From positions 62,001 through 126,000 of the forward strand of contig NZ_MPKW01000030.1 of assembly GCF_009729415.1 (NCBI RefSeq): a DNA stretch of 64,000 bases, given 5' to 3'. The position numbers and the translations under genes were made by a program. Positions 11,867-21,091 of this stretch are shown here, one piece after another (positions within the stretch are counted from its first letter, which is position 1; each line of letters begins with the position of its first letter). Source of the stretch: Mycolicibacterium sp. CBMA 234 (GTDB taxonomy: Bacteria; Actinomycetota; Actinomycetes; Mycobacteriales; Mycobacteriaceae). The notes beneath the pieces are model-generated. The model saw only the letters and a program-made list of their open reading frames with translations, did no database searches and was not told the origin of the DNA.

Positions 11867-12496
11867 TCAGCCCAGCAGCCGGCCGGCCAACTCGGCTGGG
11901 TCGACGTCCGGAGCGACCAAAGCCCAAGGGCCGACCCAGTTCTCGGCCGCCAGCGCGGCGTATACCGCGCCCGTACGGCCCTGCAGCCCGCCGTCACGCT
12001 CATAAGCGTCGCGGGTGCGGGCGGCGTCCTGCGCTTCCCGGCGTGCCGCCCGCTCAGCGGCCAACTCGGTCGGGACGTTCAGATATAACTGCCAATCCGG
12101 CACCGGCAGCGCCAACCGCTCGAACTCCAGTTGCCGCACCCAGCCGACGACATCGCCGTCCGCCCCCTGGTGCAGGCGCGCCGCGCTGTACGCGGCATTC
12201 GAGGCGACGTAGCGATCCAAGATGACGACGTCGTAGGTCGCGGCCAGCTCAGCGATCTCGGCTTTGGCGCCGGCCCGGTCGAGTGCGAACAGCATCGCCA
12301 TGGCGTACACCGACTCAGCCAAGTCGCCGTGCTGGCCGTGGAGCGCCTCAGCGGCCACGTCGGCCTCGACGGAGCGGCCGTAACGCGGGAACGCCACAGT
12401 GGTCACCGACTTGCCGCGGGCTTCGAGCTGCGCGCGCAGCCCCTGGGTCAGGGTGTTCTTCCCCGCACCGTCCACACCTTCGATTGCGATCAGCAC
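11867..12496 (-). CDS. tmk: Thymidylate kinase
   Basis: A 209-residue dTMP kinase giving dTDP for DNA synthesis. The P-loop GVDGAGKNT (about 7-15), the DRY motif in VILDRYVASNAAYSAARL and the lid region are visible. Phe-Pro-Arg in AFPRYG is the substrate-binding motif. The GTG start at 12496 has no Shine-Dalgarno sequence, but TACGCT lies 6 nt upstream on the coding strand, suggesting a leaderless mRNA. It is followed by mtrA after about 90 bp, as in M. tuberculosis. Confidence 0.96.
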   Translation of the reverse strand: MLIAIEGVDGAGKNTLTQGLRAQLEARGKSVTTVAFPRYGRSVEADVAAEALHGQHGDLAESVYAMAMLFALDRAGAKAEIAELAATYDVVILDRYVASNAAYSAARLHQGADGDVVGWVRQLEFERLALPVPDWQLYLNVPTELAAERAARREAQDAARTRDAYERDGGLQGRTGAVYAALAAENWVGPWALVAPDVDPAELAGRLLG

Positions 12497-12502
12497 GGTA
12501 GG

Positions 12503-12508
12503 AGCGTA
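12503..12508 (-). promoter_or_regulatory. Candidate -10 element for leaderless tmk
   Basis: TACGCT (TANNNT form) on the minus strand ends 6 nt before the tmk GTG, which would place transcription initiation at the start codon. Confidence 0.4.
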
Positions 12509-12539
12509 ATTGGCGCACTGTCACACGCCCGGCCGCCGC

Positions 12540-12545
12540 TAGGCT
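12540..12545 (+). promoter_or_regulatory. Candidate -10 element for the gene at 12587
   Basis: TAGGCT lies 41 nt before the ATG at 12587, leaving room for a short leader with the purine-rich GGCGGCGAGG ribosome-binding region. It is divergent from the tmk promoter candidate. Confidence 0.35.
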
Positions 12546-12586
12546 CAAATCTGGGGATTGGGGGATCCGGTGGCGGCGAGGCGCTG

Positions 12587-13039
12587 ATGGACAACGAACG
12601 ACACAGGATCCGGGCATCCGGCGAATACGCGACGTTCGACGGCGCTGAGTACCTCGCGCACACCTTGGGCGACCGCGTACGCCTGTTATCCGACGACAAC
12701 CCGCTGCCCGGTGAGTTTCAACGTTCCACGAAGAGCTGGGTCAGGGGCGAGGCAATCGTTGCCCGAGGAAGAATCGAGCGCCTCGTCACCGTGCGCTCCA
12801 CCTGCAGTTGGCGCGGTCACGACTTCGAAATCGGGATCATTGTTGGAGACAACGCCCACCTCACCTATCTCGGCGGAAAGTTCGATGAGGTCCGCCGGCT
12901 ACCCGGCATGTCGAGGCCGGACAAGTACGAGGTGCGAGGACAGGCGCCCGTAGCAGAGTTGACCGATGTCGAGGAACACGTCGTCGAGGTGCCACTGGGC
13001 GAAAAACCCACTGATCAATCCGGGAGTTCACGCCCATGA
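12587..13039 (+). CDS. Hypothetical protein, unknown family
   Basis: A 150-residue soluble protein I do not recognise. The ATG at 12587 follows GGCGGCGAGG. It has a beta-rich look with several Trp, Arg and Asp residues (STKSWVRGEA, STCSWRGHDFEIGI) and no signal peptide or membrane segment. Its end overlaps the next ATG at 13036 by 4 bp, so it forms a pair with the frameshifted gene downstream. Base composition here is visibly less GC-rich than in the mtr block, consistent with acquired DNA. The gene has no counterpart between tmk and sahH in M. tuberculosis. Confidence 0.6.
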   Translation: MDNERHRIRASGEYATFDGAEYLAHTLGDRVRLLSDDNPLPGEFQRSTKSWVRGEAIVARGRIERLVTVRSTCSWRGHDFEIGIIVGDNAHLTYLGGKFDEVRRLPGMSRPDKYEVRGQAPVAELTDVEEHVVEVPLGEKPTDQSGSSRP

Positions 13040-13415
13040 CATCCGCCGCGAGCCCGACAATCTGGCACAAGCCTTTGGCTGTTTACGAGGGCCAACGACT
13101 CATCGCCAATGACGTGGACTCACGCTGCACCACCCACCGAAATGAACGATCCTGAATTTCGCCGACACATACTTTGCCAAAGAACACCGGTATTCACTCG
13201 GCATAGAGACCGCCTCGGGCAGGTACTACGCATCGATACCGGTGAGCAACGGAGTCGTTGACTACGACGAATACTACGAACTTGATTCCGATCAGTACCA
13301 GCGGTTTTTGACCGATCAGACTGCTGCACTCAAATTTGTCTACGCGTGCCGACGCCACGAACATGATCGGCTTCTCATAGAGAAACCGGGAAGCAACCGT
13401 GGCACACCCGTGTAG
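13036..13415 (+). pseudogene. Frameshifted small hypothetical gene
   Basis: The ATG at 13036 starts MTSAASPTIWHKPLAVYEG and stops at 13155 after 39 codons. From about 13146 a different frame reads protein-like sequence, beginning ILNFADTYFAKEHRYSLGIE, passing through DYDEYYELDSDQYQRFL and ending PGSNRGTPV with a stop at 13413-13415. That frame has no good start codon: an in-frame TGA lies at 13143. The two pieces look like the front and back of one about 125-residue protein broken by an indel between roughly 13115 and 13150. A sequencing error or a GTG start inside the second part are alternatives. The family is unknown. Confidence 0.5.
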
Positions 13416-13553
13416 CGGCATTTCGGGAATCGCCCTCCGGATAGTTGGCGCCGTACTGATGGCGCACGGGTCGATATACCTGACTCCCATATCCCGTACG
13501 TAGCAGCGCCAGCCGTTGCCACCGAAACTGCCCCGAAGACAGCACGCGCATAC

Positions 13554-13582
13554 ACCCCTGAAAGACCTGATCTTTCAGGGGT
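13554..13582. terminator. Bidirectional hairpin between convergent genes
   Basis: An 11-bp perfect inverted repeat, ACCCCTGAAAG and CTTTCAGGGGT with a 7-nt loop, between the frameshifted plus-strand gene and the end of the 13E12 gene at 13592. Position and symmetry suit a terminator for both. Confidence 0.7.
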
Positions 13583-13591
13583 ATTCACGTT

Positions 13592-15364
13592 TCAGGTTGC
13601 GGGCGGCGGGATGTCGTTTTCGGTGGGCGTGTGTTGCTCGGTGGTTTCCTGTTGTTCGGCGGCCTCGCGGGCGGCTTTGAGCTCCTCGCGTCGGCGGACG
13701 GCTTCCTCGAGGTCGGCTTCGTTGAGGGCGCGTTCATAGGCGATCTGTTGGGCGAGGTCTTGGGCGCGGGTGCGGCGCCGGACCGGCATCATGACGCCGC
13801 GGCCCGGTGCGGGTGACGCATCGAGGTCGGTCACCGATTGCCGCGGCATCGGCGGCAGTGGGGTGTCGGTGATCGTGTCGGGGAACAGGATTCGACTTTC
13901 GGGCACGCTGGTGTAGGTGTGGCCGGTGGGTGCGGTCCACACGATGGTCCCGTCGGGCAGTTGCCGGTCAGACCAGCCGTGGGGTCCGCCGTAGAACGTT
14001 TTGAGTAGGTGGTGTTTGCGGCATGTCGGGTTGAGGTTGCCCGGATGGGTCGGCCCGCCGGGCCAGGGCACGGTGTGGTCGATATCGCAGTGGGTTGCGG
14101 GCTGATCGCAGCCGGGGAACATGCAGGTCATGGCCCGCATCCGGACGAATTCATCCATTGCCGTGGATGGCCGGTACCGCGGCACTCCATCGAGATCGGT
14201 GGCCGAGGCGACGGTGCGGACTGTGGCGCCGCGGGCCACCAGATCCGCCAGTAGCGCCGGCGGTACCACCGCGCCACCGACCACATACCCGACCGGCGCC
14301 GGGGTACGTGCGGGCTCGGTGGCGGGTTGCGGACCGGGTGCAGGGGTCGACACGGGCACGCGAGACGGGGTTTCGGCAGGATTGGCGACCGGCTCTGGAT
14401 CGGGCACCGTCGCCGGCTCGGGCGCGGCGATCGGCTCAGGTGCAGGTTCCGGCTCGGGCGCTGGGGCCGGCTCGTTGACGGGCTCGGGCTGCGGAGGCAC
14501 CAGGGGCGCGGCCGGGTCACCACTGAGCAGCCGATCGGCCACCGGCACCGGCAGCGCATCGGTCAGCACATGAATCACCACCGCGGTGGCGCGGGCATCA
14601 GGCCCCGCGGCCGGGCACTCCGCGATGCCGCATTGGCAGGCCAACCGGTCCCCGCGGGCCGCCAACACACCCAGCGCATCAGCACGGCGCTGCCCGAACG
14701 TGCGGGGATCGTGCTCGCACACCTGCCCGGCCAGCTCGGTGAGCACCCGATTCAACAGCTCAGCATCAGTGGCCAACAACGCACCCCAGATCGACGCCAC
14801 CCCCGTCTGATCATCGGGCTTGCCCACCCCCACCGTGCGGCCGCGGGCCGCCGAGCGCACTTTGAGCACCGCCGCCGGGTCGAACTTCTGGACCCAGCCG
14901 TCGACCTTCTTCTCAATCTTCTTGCGCGACAACCCCGCCCACTCAGTCAACGCCCCCGCCAACGCGGCATCCAACAACGCCAGAATGTCGGCATCCTCGA
15001 CCAGGCGGGCGCGCCAGCAGATCGTGGACACCGTGCGCGCCGACACCCCACCGGCGGCGAACACCGCCGCCACGCGAGGCAACCGGTCCCGCAACGCCAC
15101 CGCCATCGACATCAGCCCCGACGCTTCCCGCCGACCGATCCCCAGCGCGGCACCCACCTCGGCGACCGCGGCGTCCCAGCCATCACACGCCCACCACTGC
15201 CGATCACCCTGATTGTCGATGCGCAACGCGACCAGGTCGGCGATCGCCGCGAATTTCCGTGAGTCGGCGATCGTCGATACCCGCGCGAAGTGGGTGACCG
15301 CGTCGACCACCGAGGCATCGTGCACGAGAACCCCCGTCGCACCAACCCCCACGTGATCGAACAT
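13592..15364 (-). CDS. 13E12-family DUF222/HNH endonuclease-like protein
   Basis: A 590-residue member of the mycobacterial 13E12 repeat family, usually present in several copies per genome. The DUF222 domain fills the N-terminal half. A long Pro/Glu/Ala-rich linker (roughly 300-390) follows, then an HNH domain with CMFPGCDQPATHCDIDHTV and NLNPTCRKHHLLK, giving two Cys pairs and the catalytic His. I chose the ATG at 15364 (MFDHVGV) over 15412 because the former is embedded in a LexA-like palindrome, an arrangement I associate with this family. The function is unproven; SOS induction of some 13E12 genes is known in M. tuberculosis. Confidence 0.88.
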   Translation of the reverse strand: MFDHVGVGATGVLVHDASVVDAVTHFARVSTIADSRKFAAIADLVALRIDNQGDRQWWACDGWDAAVAEVGAALGIGRREASGLMSMAVALRDRLPRVAAVFAAGGVSARTVSTICWRARLVEDADILALLDAALAGALTEWAGLSRKKIEKKVDGWVQKFDPAAVLKVRSAARGRTVGVGKPDDQTGVASIWGALLATDAELLNRVLTELAGQVCEHDPRTFGQRRADALGVLAARGDRLACQCGIAECPAAGPDARATAVVIHVLTDALPVPVADRLLSGDPAAPLVPPQPEPVNEPAPAPEPEPAPEPIAAPEPATVPDPEPVANPAETPSRVPVSTPAPGPQPATEPARTPAPVGYVVGGAVVPPALLADLVARGATVRTVASATDLDGVPRYRPSTAMDEFVRMRAMTCMFPGCDQPATHCDIDHTVPWPGGPTHPGNLNPTCRKHHLLKTFYGGPHGWSDRQLPDGTIVWTAPTGHTYTSVPESRILFPDTITDTPLPPMPRQSVTDLDASPAPGRGVMMPVRRRTRAQDLAQQIAYERALNEADLEEAVRRREELKAAREAAEQQETTEQHTPTENDIPPPAT

Positions 15365-15372
15365 ACATTCGA
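15357..15372. promoter_or_regulatory. LexA/SOS-box-like palindrome over the 13E12 start codon
   Basis: TCGAACATACATTCGA on the plus strand reads TCGAATGTATGTTCGA toward the gene. It differs by one position from the mycobacterial SOS box pattern TCGAAC-N4-GTTCGA. The gene's ATG-TTC-GA lies inside the right half, so repressor binding would cover the start of the gene. Confidence 0.65.
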
Positions 15373-15489
15373 TTGTAACGACAGGGTCCGACACTTGCCA
15401 CGCCAAAATCAAGGGCCTGTGGATAACCCCCCATTCGAACGTTTCCCACGCTCAGCACGTGTCCCTAGGTGTAGGACCGGAGGACTGTC

Positions 15490-15783
15490 ATGCGTACCGC
15501 ACTCATCACCCTCGTCGCGGCCGCCGCGACCGTGCTGGCACCCGCCGCGCAGGCGCAGGACCAGTCAGCGATCGTCACGATCGGCCAGTTGGAAGCCGAG
15601 GGCTACCACGTCAACATCGATCGGGTCGGTAGCGCACCGCTGGATCGGTGCGTGGTGACCAGCGTCCGCAACCCGCAGGAGCAGACCCAGTTCATTCGGG
15701 TGGACGACTTCCGGGGCCGCGATGTGCTCGTGCCCGTGGTCGTACGACGGACCATCACTGTGTCGCTGGATTGCACCAAGTAG
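15490..15783 (+). CDS. Small secreted protein of unknown function
   Basis: A 97-residue protein with a clear Sec signal peptide (MRTALITLVAAAATVLAPAAQA, cleavage probably after AQA near 22). GGAGG precedes the ATG by 7 nt. The mature part of about 75 residues has two Cys (DRCVVTSVRNP and the C-terminal LDCTK) that could form one disulphide, giving a small exported beta-type protein. I recall similar small secreted proteins with an EGY-x-V-x-IDR and VRNP pattern in mycobacteria, but no function. It is divergent from the 13E12 gene. Confidence 0.75.
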   Translation: MRTALITLVAAAATVLAPAAQAQDQSAIVTIGQLEAEGYHVNIDRVGSAPLDRCVVTSVRNPQEQTQFIRVDDFRGRDVLVPVVVRRTITVSLDCTK

Positions 15784-15807
15784 CGCCTACGGCCCGCACC
15801 ACCAGAC

Positions 15808-17658
15808 TCAGGGCACGACACCGATCACCGGCAGCGTGATCGACGACGGATGCGCTGGGTCATGCAGGATGGTCTGCGTCGCTGGCACGGTCGCGGCGTC
15901 GCGCCCAAATGGCGCCCCCGTGTTGGGATTTGGCGCGAACTGCGGATAGTCGCTACTGGAAACCTCCACCCGCAGCCGATCCCCCGCGCTCAATTGGTAA
16001 CTGGTGGGCCAGATTTGGATGCGGTACTGGTACGCCTGGCCGGGCACGATCGGCGTCGGCACCGACAGCGAGTCCCGGAATGACGCCCGGACGATGCCGT
16101 TGTTCAGGTTGATCGCCGTCCCGTCGGGCTTGACCACCACCAGCTTGGCGGTGAAATCCGTGTCCACCGCTGATGATTGGGCCCACAGCGAGACGGTGGC
16201 CGACCCGGTGATCTCCGTGTCATGGGCCACCGGATCACCCGTGTAGACCAGCACATCCGAGCGCTGCTCCACCGGCGTCTGGTCATAGGGTCCCTGCGGC
16301 CCCGAGTGCGCACTGCAGCACGAATGTCCACCCAGGCTCGGCGCCGGATTGAGCGGGTCGTAGGTGTAGCTGTCCGGTGGCTGTGGTCCCGGCAATACCG
16401 GCAGCAGCTTTCCGTCCCGGTCGGCGATACCGCCTGCGCCCGACAGGTAGTAGTTGATCCATTGGGTTTGCGGCAGCGGCCAATTGGTCCCGGACTTCCA
16501 GGTGTTGGAGCCCATCGCGAAGTAGTCGACACGAGGCTTGCCTGCGACGCCGTTGTCGACGCCCTTGAGGAAGTGATCGAACCAGGACAGCATCAGCTCA
16601 TTGATCGGGCTGTTGCCGACCGGCCCAATGTCTTTGAGCATCGGTGCCGGTTCGGAATCCGGCCGGCCCCACGCCACGTGGTCCCACGGCCCGATCACCA
16701 GGCGCTGGTTGTTCCGCGCAACGTTGTTGCCCCCGTGGGCCACCATCCCGGCGAAGTTCTCCACCCCGCCGGCCAGGAAGGCGTCGTACCAACCTTCGAA
16801 GTGCAGCACCGGAATTTGCACCGCGGGATACCGGTCGCGGATGCTGAGCCGCTGCCAGAAGTCGTCGCGGGTGTTGTGGCGGACCCAGTCGAAGTACCAC
16901 GGCGCCACCGCCGGGTTGTGCGGCTGCATCGGTGGAAGGTCTTGTTGCGGGCGGAAATTCAGCCAGCGGGTCGGGTCGTCACCGGCGGCCTTCAGAATCC
17001 GTACCGCGTCGGCGTCCCGACGGTTCTCGGCGGCAGTGAGTCCGATCGACTCGATGGCCCACGGCTGCACGAACGCCAGCCGGAACTCACCGCCTTCGTA
17101 GGTCCAACCGTCGTAGTAGTCCGAGGCAGTGTTGGCGGGCACGATCGTCGTCAGATGCGGCGGAGCCGTCACCGCGGCGAGCCATTGCGTCGCACCGACA
17201 TACGACGATCCGTACATGCCGACCTTGCCGTTGGCGCCAGGCAGACGGGCGGCCCACTCGACGCTGTCGTAGCCGTCGGCCATGTCGTTGGTGAACTCGC
17301 TGAACACCCCACCGGAAGTGCCCTGACCCCGAACGTCCTGCACCACAACGAGATAGCAGTGCGACGCGAACCAGTCGGGCGGCTCATAGCGGTGCGGTTC
17401 CGTCTGCGCGCCCGACTTGCCGTACTGCGTGCGCATCAGCAGCACGGGCACTGGATCGGCGCTCTGCGGGCGGTAGACGTCGGCGCGCAACACCGTCCCG
17501 TCCCTCATGGTGGCGCCGACGTCGTGTTCGGTGTGTACCGCACACGGGCCCCGGCCCGTCGCTGCGGGGAATCGCGAAGCGGTCGGCTGTTTCGCGCCGC
17601 AGGCAGCCAAGAGCACCAGCACCACCACGAACGCCGTCATGCGGATCAATGAGCGCAC
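15808..17658 (-). CDS. CocE/NonD-type acyl hydrolase, lipoprotein
   Basis: A 616-residue X-Pro dipeptidyl-peptidase/CocE-family serine hydrolase. It begins with a signal peptide and lipobox LAAC (Cys near 20), so it is probably anchored outside the membrane. The catalytic Ser is in GMYGSSYVG, the Asp in FEGWYDAF and the His in IGPWDHVAWG. The C-terminal third is the jelly-roll domain typical of the family. The substrate is unknown; relatives hydrolyse esters or acyl-peptide bonds. It is preceded by the lipoprotein gene at 17689-18204 on the same strand. This gene is in the accessory insertion relative to M. tuberculosis. Confidence 0.88.
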   Translation of the reverse strand: MRSLIRMTAFVVVLVLLAACGAKQPTASRFPAATGRGPCAVHTEHDVGATMRDGTVLRADVYRPQSADPVPVLLMRTQYGKSGAQTEPHRYEPPDWFASHCYLVVVQDVRGQGTSGGVFSEFTNDMADGYDSVEWAARLPGANGKVGMYGSSYVGATQWLAAVTAPPHLTTIVPANTASDYYDGWTYEGGEFRLAFVQPWAIESIGLTAAENRRDADAVRILKAAGDDPTRWLNFRPQQDLPPMQPHNPAVAPWYFDWVRHNTRDDFWQRLSIRDRYPAVQIPVLHFEGWYDAFLAGGVENFAGMVAHGGNNVARNNQRLVIGPWDHVAWGRPDSEPAPMLKDIGPVGNSPINELMLSWFDHFLKGVDNGVAGKPRVDYFAMGSNTWKSGTNWPLPQTQWINYYLSGAGGIADRDGKLLPVLPGPQPPDSYTYDPLNPAPSLGGHSCCSAHSGPQGPYDQTPVEQRSDVLVYTGDPVAHDTEITGSATVSLWAQSSAVDTDFTAKLVVVKPDGTAINLNNGIVRASFRDSLSVPTPIVPGQAYQYRIQIWPTSYQLSAGDRLRVEVSSSDYPQFAPNPNTGAPFGRDAATVPATQTILHDPAHPSSITLPVIGVVP

Positions 17659-17688
17659 GCCACCACGCTAGTGCCTCGGCGGAAGAGG

Positions 17689-18204
17689 TCAGCGACCGCC
17701 GGGTAGCGACGACGTCGCCGTCAGCACCAGAACGTTCCGATCCCGGTCGAGGTACGCCTGGGAGGTCATTTTGGGACTGGAGAAGACCTTGTTCAGCTCC
17801 GGACCCGACAGATATGGCCCGGCCGGCAACTCCGATTGCAGAATCTTCTGCACCGTCGGCTGCAAGCCGTCGGCGACCGGGTGATACTGCGCCAGCAACC
17901 GACCGGTCTCCGCGGGTGGCAGTTTGATCACCGCGTCGATCCACTGCACATCGCCGCTCAGGCTCGGGTCAGCACTGTTGCTCCACGTGACCCACACAGC
18001 CTCGTCGGGCTTGCCCAATTGCGGGAACGTCCAGATCAACTGCTGCACGTCGTGCCGGACCATGCGCGGCGGCACCGGCGGGCCTTTCACCGGCGACGAC
18101 GACGAGGCGCTGAAGATGCCCAGGTTCAGACTGCCGCAACCGCTCAATGCCAACCCAGCCGACAGCAGCAGGACGGCGAAAGCTCCCGTTCGCGTGATCC
18201 GCAT
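17689..18204 (-). CDS. Putative lipoprotein, unknown function
   Basis: A 171-residue protein with an N-terminal signal peptide and lipobox LSGC (Cys near 23). A Ser-rich linker (SASSSSP) follows, then a compact domain with several Trp and Pro residues (QQLIWTFPQLGKPDEAVWVTW). No catalytic motif is recognised. It is 30 bp upstream of the CocE-type gene on the same strand, so the two may be co-expressed surface lipoproteins. Confidence 0.75.
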   Translation of the reverse strand: MRITRTGAFAVLLLSAGLALSGCGSLNLGIFSASSSSPVKGPPVPPRMVRHDVQQLIWTFPQLGKPDEAVWVTWSNSADPSLSGDVQWIDAVIKLPPAETGRLLAQYHPVADGLQPTVQKILQSELPAGPYLSGPELNKVFSSPKMTSQAYLDRDRNVLVLTATSSLPGGR

Positions 18205-18478
18205 GCTCGACGTCCCTTCACGAGGGGTGCCCTAGGTGTGCGGAAATTCTAACTGTGAATGGCGCCGATGCGCAGATCTTCAGCAAACGCCGCGTCGCGC
18301 CGTCAGAATCGTAATTATCGGGGTTGGCAATATAAATCACTACAGACCACGCGAAGTTCAGCTAATTTCGAGCGCGCCTGTCGCGGCGCGGCGCGCGTAA
18401 ACCGGCCCACCAGACGTGAAAACCCCCAATTCCCGTGGGAATTGGGGGTTTTCGCGACTACTCGCGCAGAAACGCTAC
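18205..18478. other. Intergenic region holding the sahH terminator
   Basis: About 270 bp with no credible gene between the sahH stop (18479) and the lipoprotein start (18204). The stretch at about 18300-18360 is relatively AT-rich and could hold the lipoprotein promoter. The terminator is listed separately. Confidence 0.5.
18415..18456 (-). terminator. Strong terminator after sahH
   Basis: A 17-bp perfect stem, GAAAACCCCCAATTCCC and its complement around a 2-nt centre (18418-18453), extendable by 3 more pairs with one wobble. It ends just after the sahH stop. The A/U-rich edges of the stem resemble an intrinsic terminator working in both directions. Confidence 0.85.
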
Positions 18479-19957
<1,479 letters not shown>

Positions 19958-19965
19958 TCGTCAAT

Positions 19966-20029
19966 TGCCTGTACGTGCGCCAAAGCGCACCGGAGGAACC
20001 CCATGGCCTGCGGGCTCGCGGGACAGGCA
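19966..20029 (-). ncRNA. Candidate structured leader upstream of sahH
   Basis: A 7-bp closing stem (TGCCTGT at 19966-19972 with ACAGGCA at 20023-20029) encloses a perfect 6-bp hairpin (GTGCGC/GCGCAC, loop 19981-19984) and a smaller GCC/GGC hairpin near 20005-20014. This gives a three-way-junction shape ending 8 nt before the first sahH ATG. It does not match the consensus of known SAH or SAM riboswitches as I recall them. Regulation by a ligand or simple attenuation is inference. Confidence 0.4.
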
Positions 20030-20059
20030 CCAAGAACTTCTCGAATGGCGCGCTGACGG

Positions 20060-20707
20060 CTACGGGGTATCCCCAATACCGTAGCGTTCGGCGAACGGCG
20101 TCATAAGCCGGGCCAGGTCAGCGGCCACATCGTGGTCGGCCTCCGGCGGCATTGACACGTAACTAATGGCCAGCCGCACGATCGCCCGGGCCAGCACCCC
20201 GGCGTCCTCGTCGGAAGTCTGCACCCAGCTGCCGCGGAAGGCTTCGCTCAGTCGCTGAGAACAGTGCGAGATGATCGGCGCACTGTCGGTGGTGATGATC
20301 TGCAGCAGATCCGGCTTGGCGACGCCGGTCAGCAGCGAGATGACCAGTGGATCGGATGCCGACTCGGTGAAGAACATCCGGAAACCCTGCAGAAACGCCG
20401 CATGGATGTCACCGATATTGGCGTAGATGGCGTGCTCGACGGCGTCGACCAAGCGGTCGGCGAGCCGCATCGCGTAGCCCTCGGCAAGGCCCTGCCGCGA
20501 GCCGAATTCGTTGTAGATGGTCTGCCGGCTGATTCCGGCCGCGCGCGCGACATCGGACAACGTGATCGACGACCAGTCTTTGGCCAGCAACAGTTCTCGC
20601 ATGCCGTCCAGAATCGAGTGACGCAGCAGCACCCGCGATGCCTCGGCATACGGCACGCGCGGTGCCGCCTGCCGAGGCCCTTCCGTACTTGCTGCTGCGG
20701 AGGTCAC
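20060..20707 (-). CDS. TetR-family regulator of the alkane operon
   Basis: A 215-residue TetR-type repressor. The N-terminal HTH (about 30-75) includes ITLSDVARAAGISRQTIYNEFGSR split across two helices, followed by a helical ligand domain. The GTG at 20707 overlaps the rubB stop (GTGA). The order alkB-rubA-rubB-tetR matches M. tuberculosis Rv3252c-Rv3249c, where the regulator (AlkX) is reported to repress its own operon. It probably senses a fatty or alkane-derived ligand. The candidate operator lies upstream of alkB. Confidence 0.9.
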   Translation of the reverse strand: MTSAAASTEGPRQAAPRVPYAEASRVLLRHSILDGMRELLLAKDWSSITLSDVARAAGISRQTIYNEFGSRQGLAEGYAMRLADRLVDAVEHAIYANIGDIHAAFLQGFRMFFTESASDPLVISLLTGVAKPDLLQIITTDSAPIISHCSQRLSEAFRGSWVQTSDEDAGVLARAIVRLAISYVSMPPEADHDVAADLARLMTPFAERYGIGDTP

Positions 20708-20889
20708 GACGCGACGACTTCCACCATGTCGAAGTCAGCCTTGGCAGCGCCGCAGTCCGGGCAGCTCCAGTCGTCCGGGATGTCGTCCCAGCGGGTGCCG
20801 GGAGCGATGCCGTCTTCCGGCCAGCCCTTCTCCTCGTCGTACTCGAACCCGCACTGCAGGCAGACGAACTTCTTGAACGGCTCGCTCAC
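20704..20889 (-). CDS. rubB: Rubredoxin RubB
   Basis: A 61-residue rubredoxin carrying electrons to the alkane hydroxylase. It has the two CxxC iron ligands, CLQCGFEYDEEKGWPEDG and CPDCGA. The GTG at 20889 is chosen because it follows GGAGTGAG, gives the usual length and overlaps the rubA stop (GTGA); the longer open frame to 21003 would run into rubA. Confidence 0.93.
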   Translation of the reverse strand: MSEPFKKFVCLQCGFEYDEEKGWPEDGIAPGTRWDDIPDDWSCPDCGAAKADFDMVEVVAS

Positions 20890-21089
20890 GAACTCACTCC
20901 TGTGTTGTTTCCCGTCGCTTCGCTCGCCCCGACAGGCTGAAAATCGACCTTCTCGAGGACGGCGCAGTCGGGGCAGCACCAGTCTTCGGGGACATCCTCC
21001 CACGCCGTGCCGGCCGGGAACCCTTCCCGCGGAGCCCCTTTGGCCTCGTCATACACATACTCACAACCCGGGCAGACGTACGCACTCAT
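20886..21089 (-). CDS. rubA: Rubredoxin RubA
   Basis: A 67-residue rubredoxin. The first iron-binding loop is CPGCEYVYDEAKGAPREG and the second is WCCPDCAVLEKVDF. It starts 2 bp after the alkB stop and overlaps rubB, so the three are translationally linked. The two rubredoxins differ in sequence; AlkG1/AlkG2-type specialisation is possible but cannot be decided here. Confidence 0.93.
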   Translation of the reverse strand: MSAYVCPGCEYVYDEAKGAPREGFPAGTAWEDVPEDWCCPDCAVLEKVDFQPVGASEATGNNTGVSS

Positions 21090-21091
21090 GC

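Noticed and set aside
13400..13504. Possible 34-codon small membrane-like ORF from a GTG at 13400
   Set aside because: It overlaps the end of the frameshifted gene, has no ribosome-binding site and no recognisable pattern beyond a short hydrophobic run.
13592..15364. 13E12 gene as part of a transposon or homing element
   Set aside because: No terminal repeats, target duplication or transposase is visible around it.
19966..20029. Known SAH or SAM-IV riboswitch upstream of sahH
   Set aside because: The paired shape is present but the conserved core sequences I recall for those classes are not, so it is listed only as a candidate structured leader.
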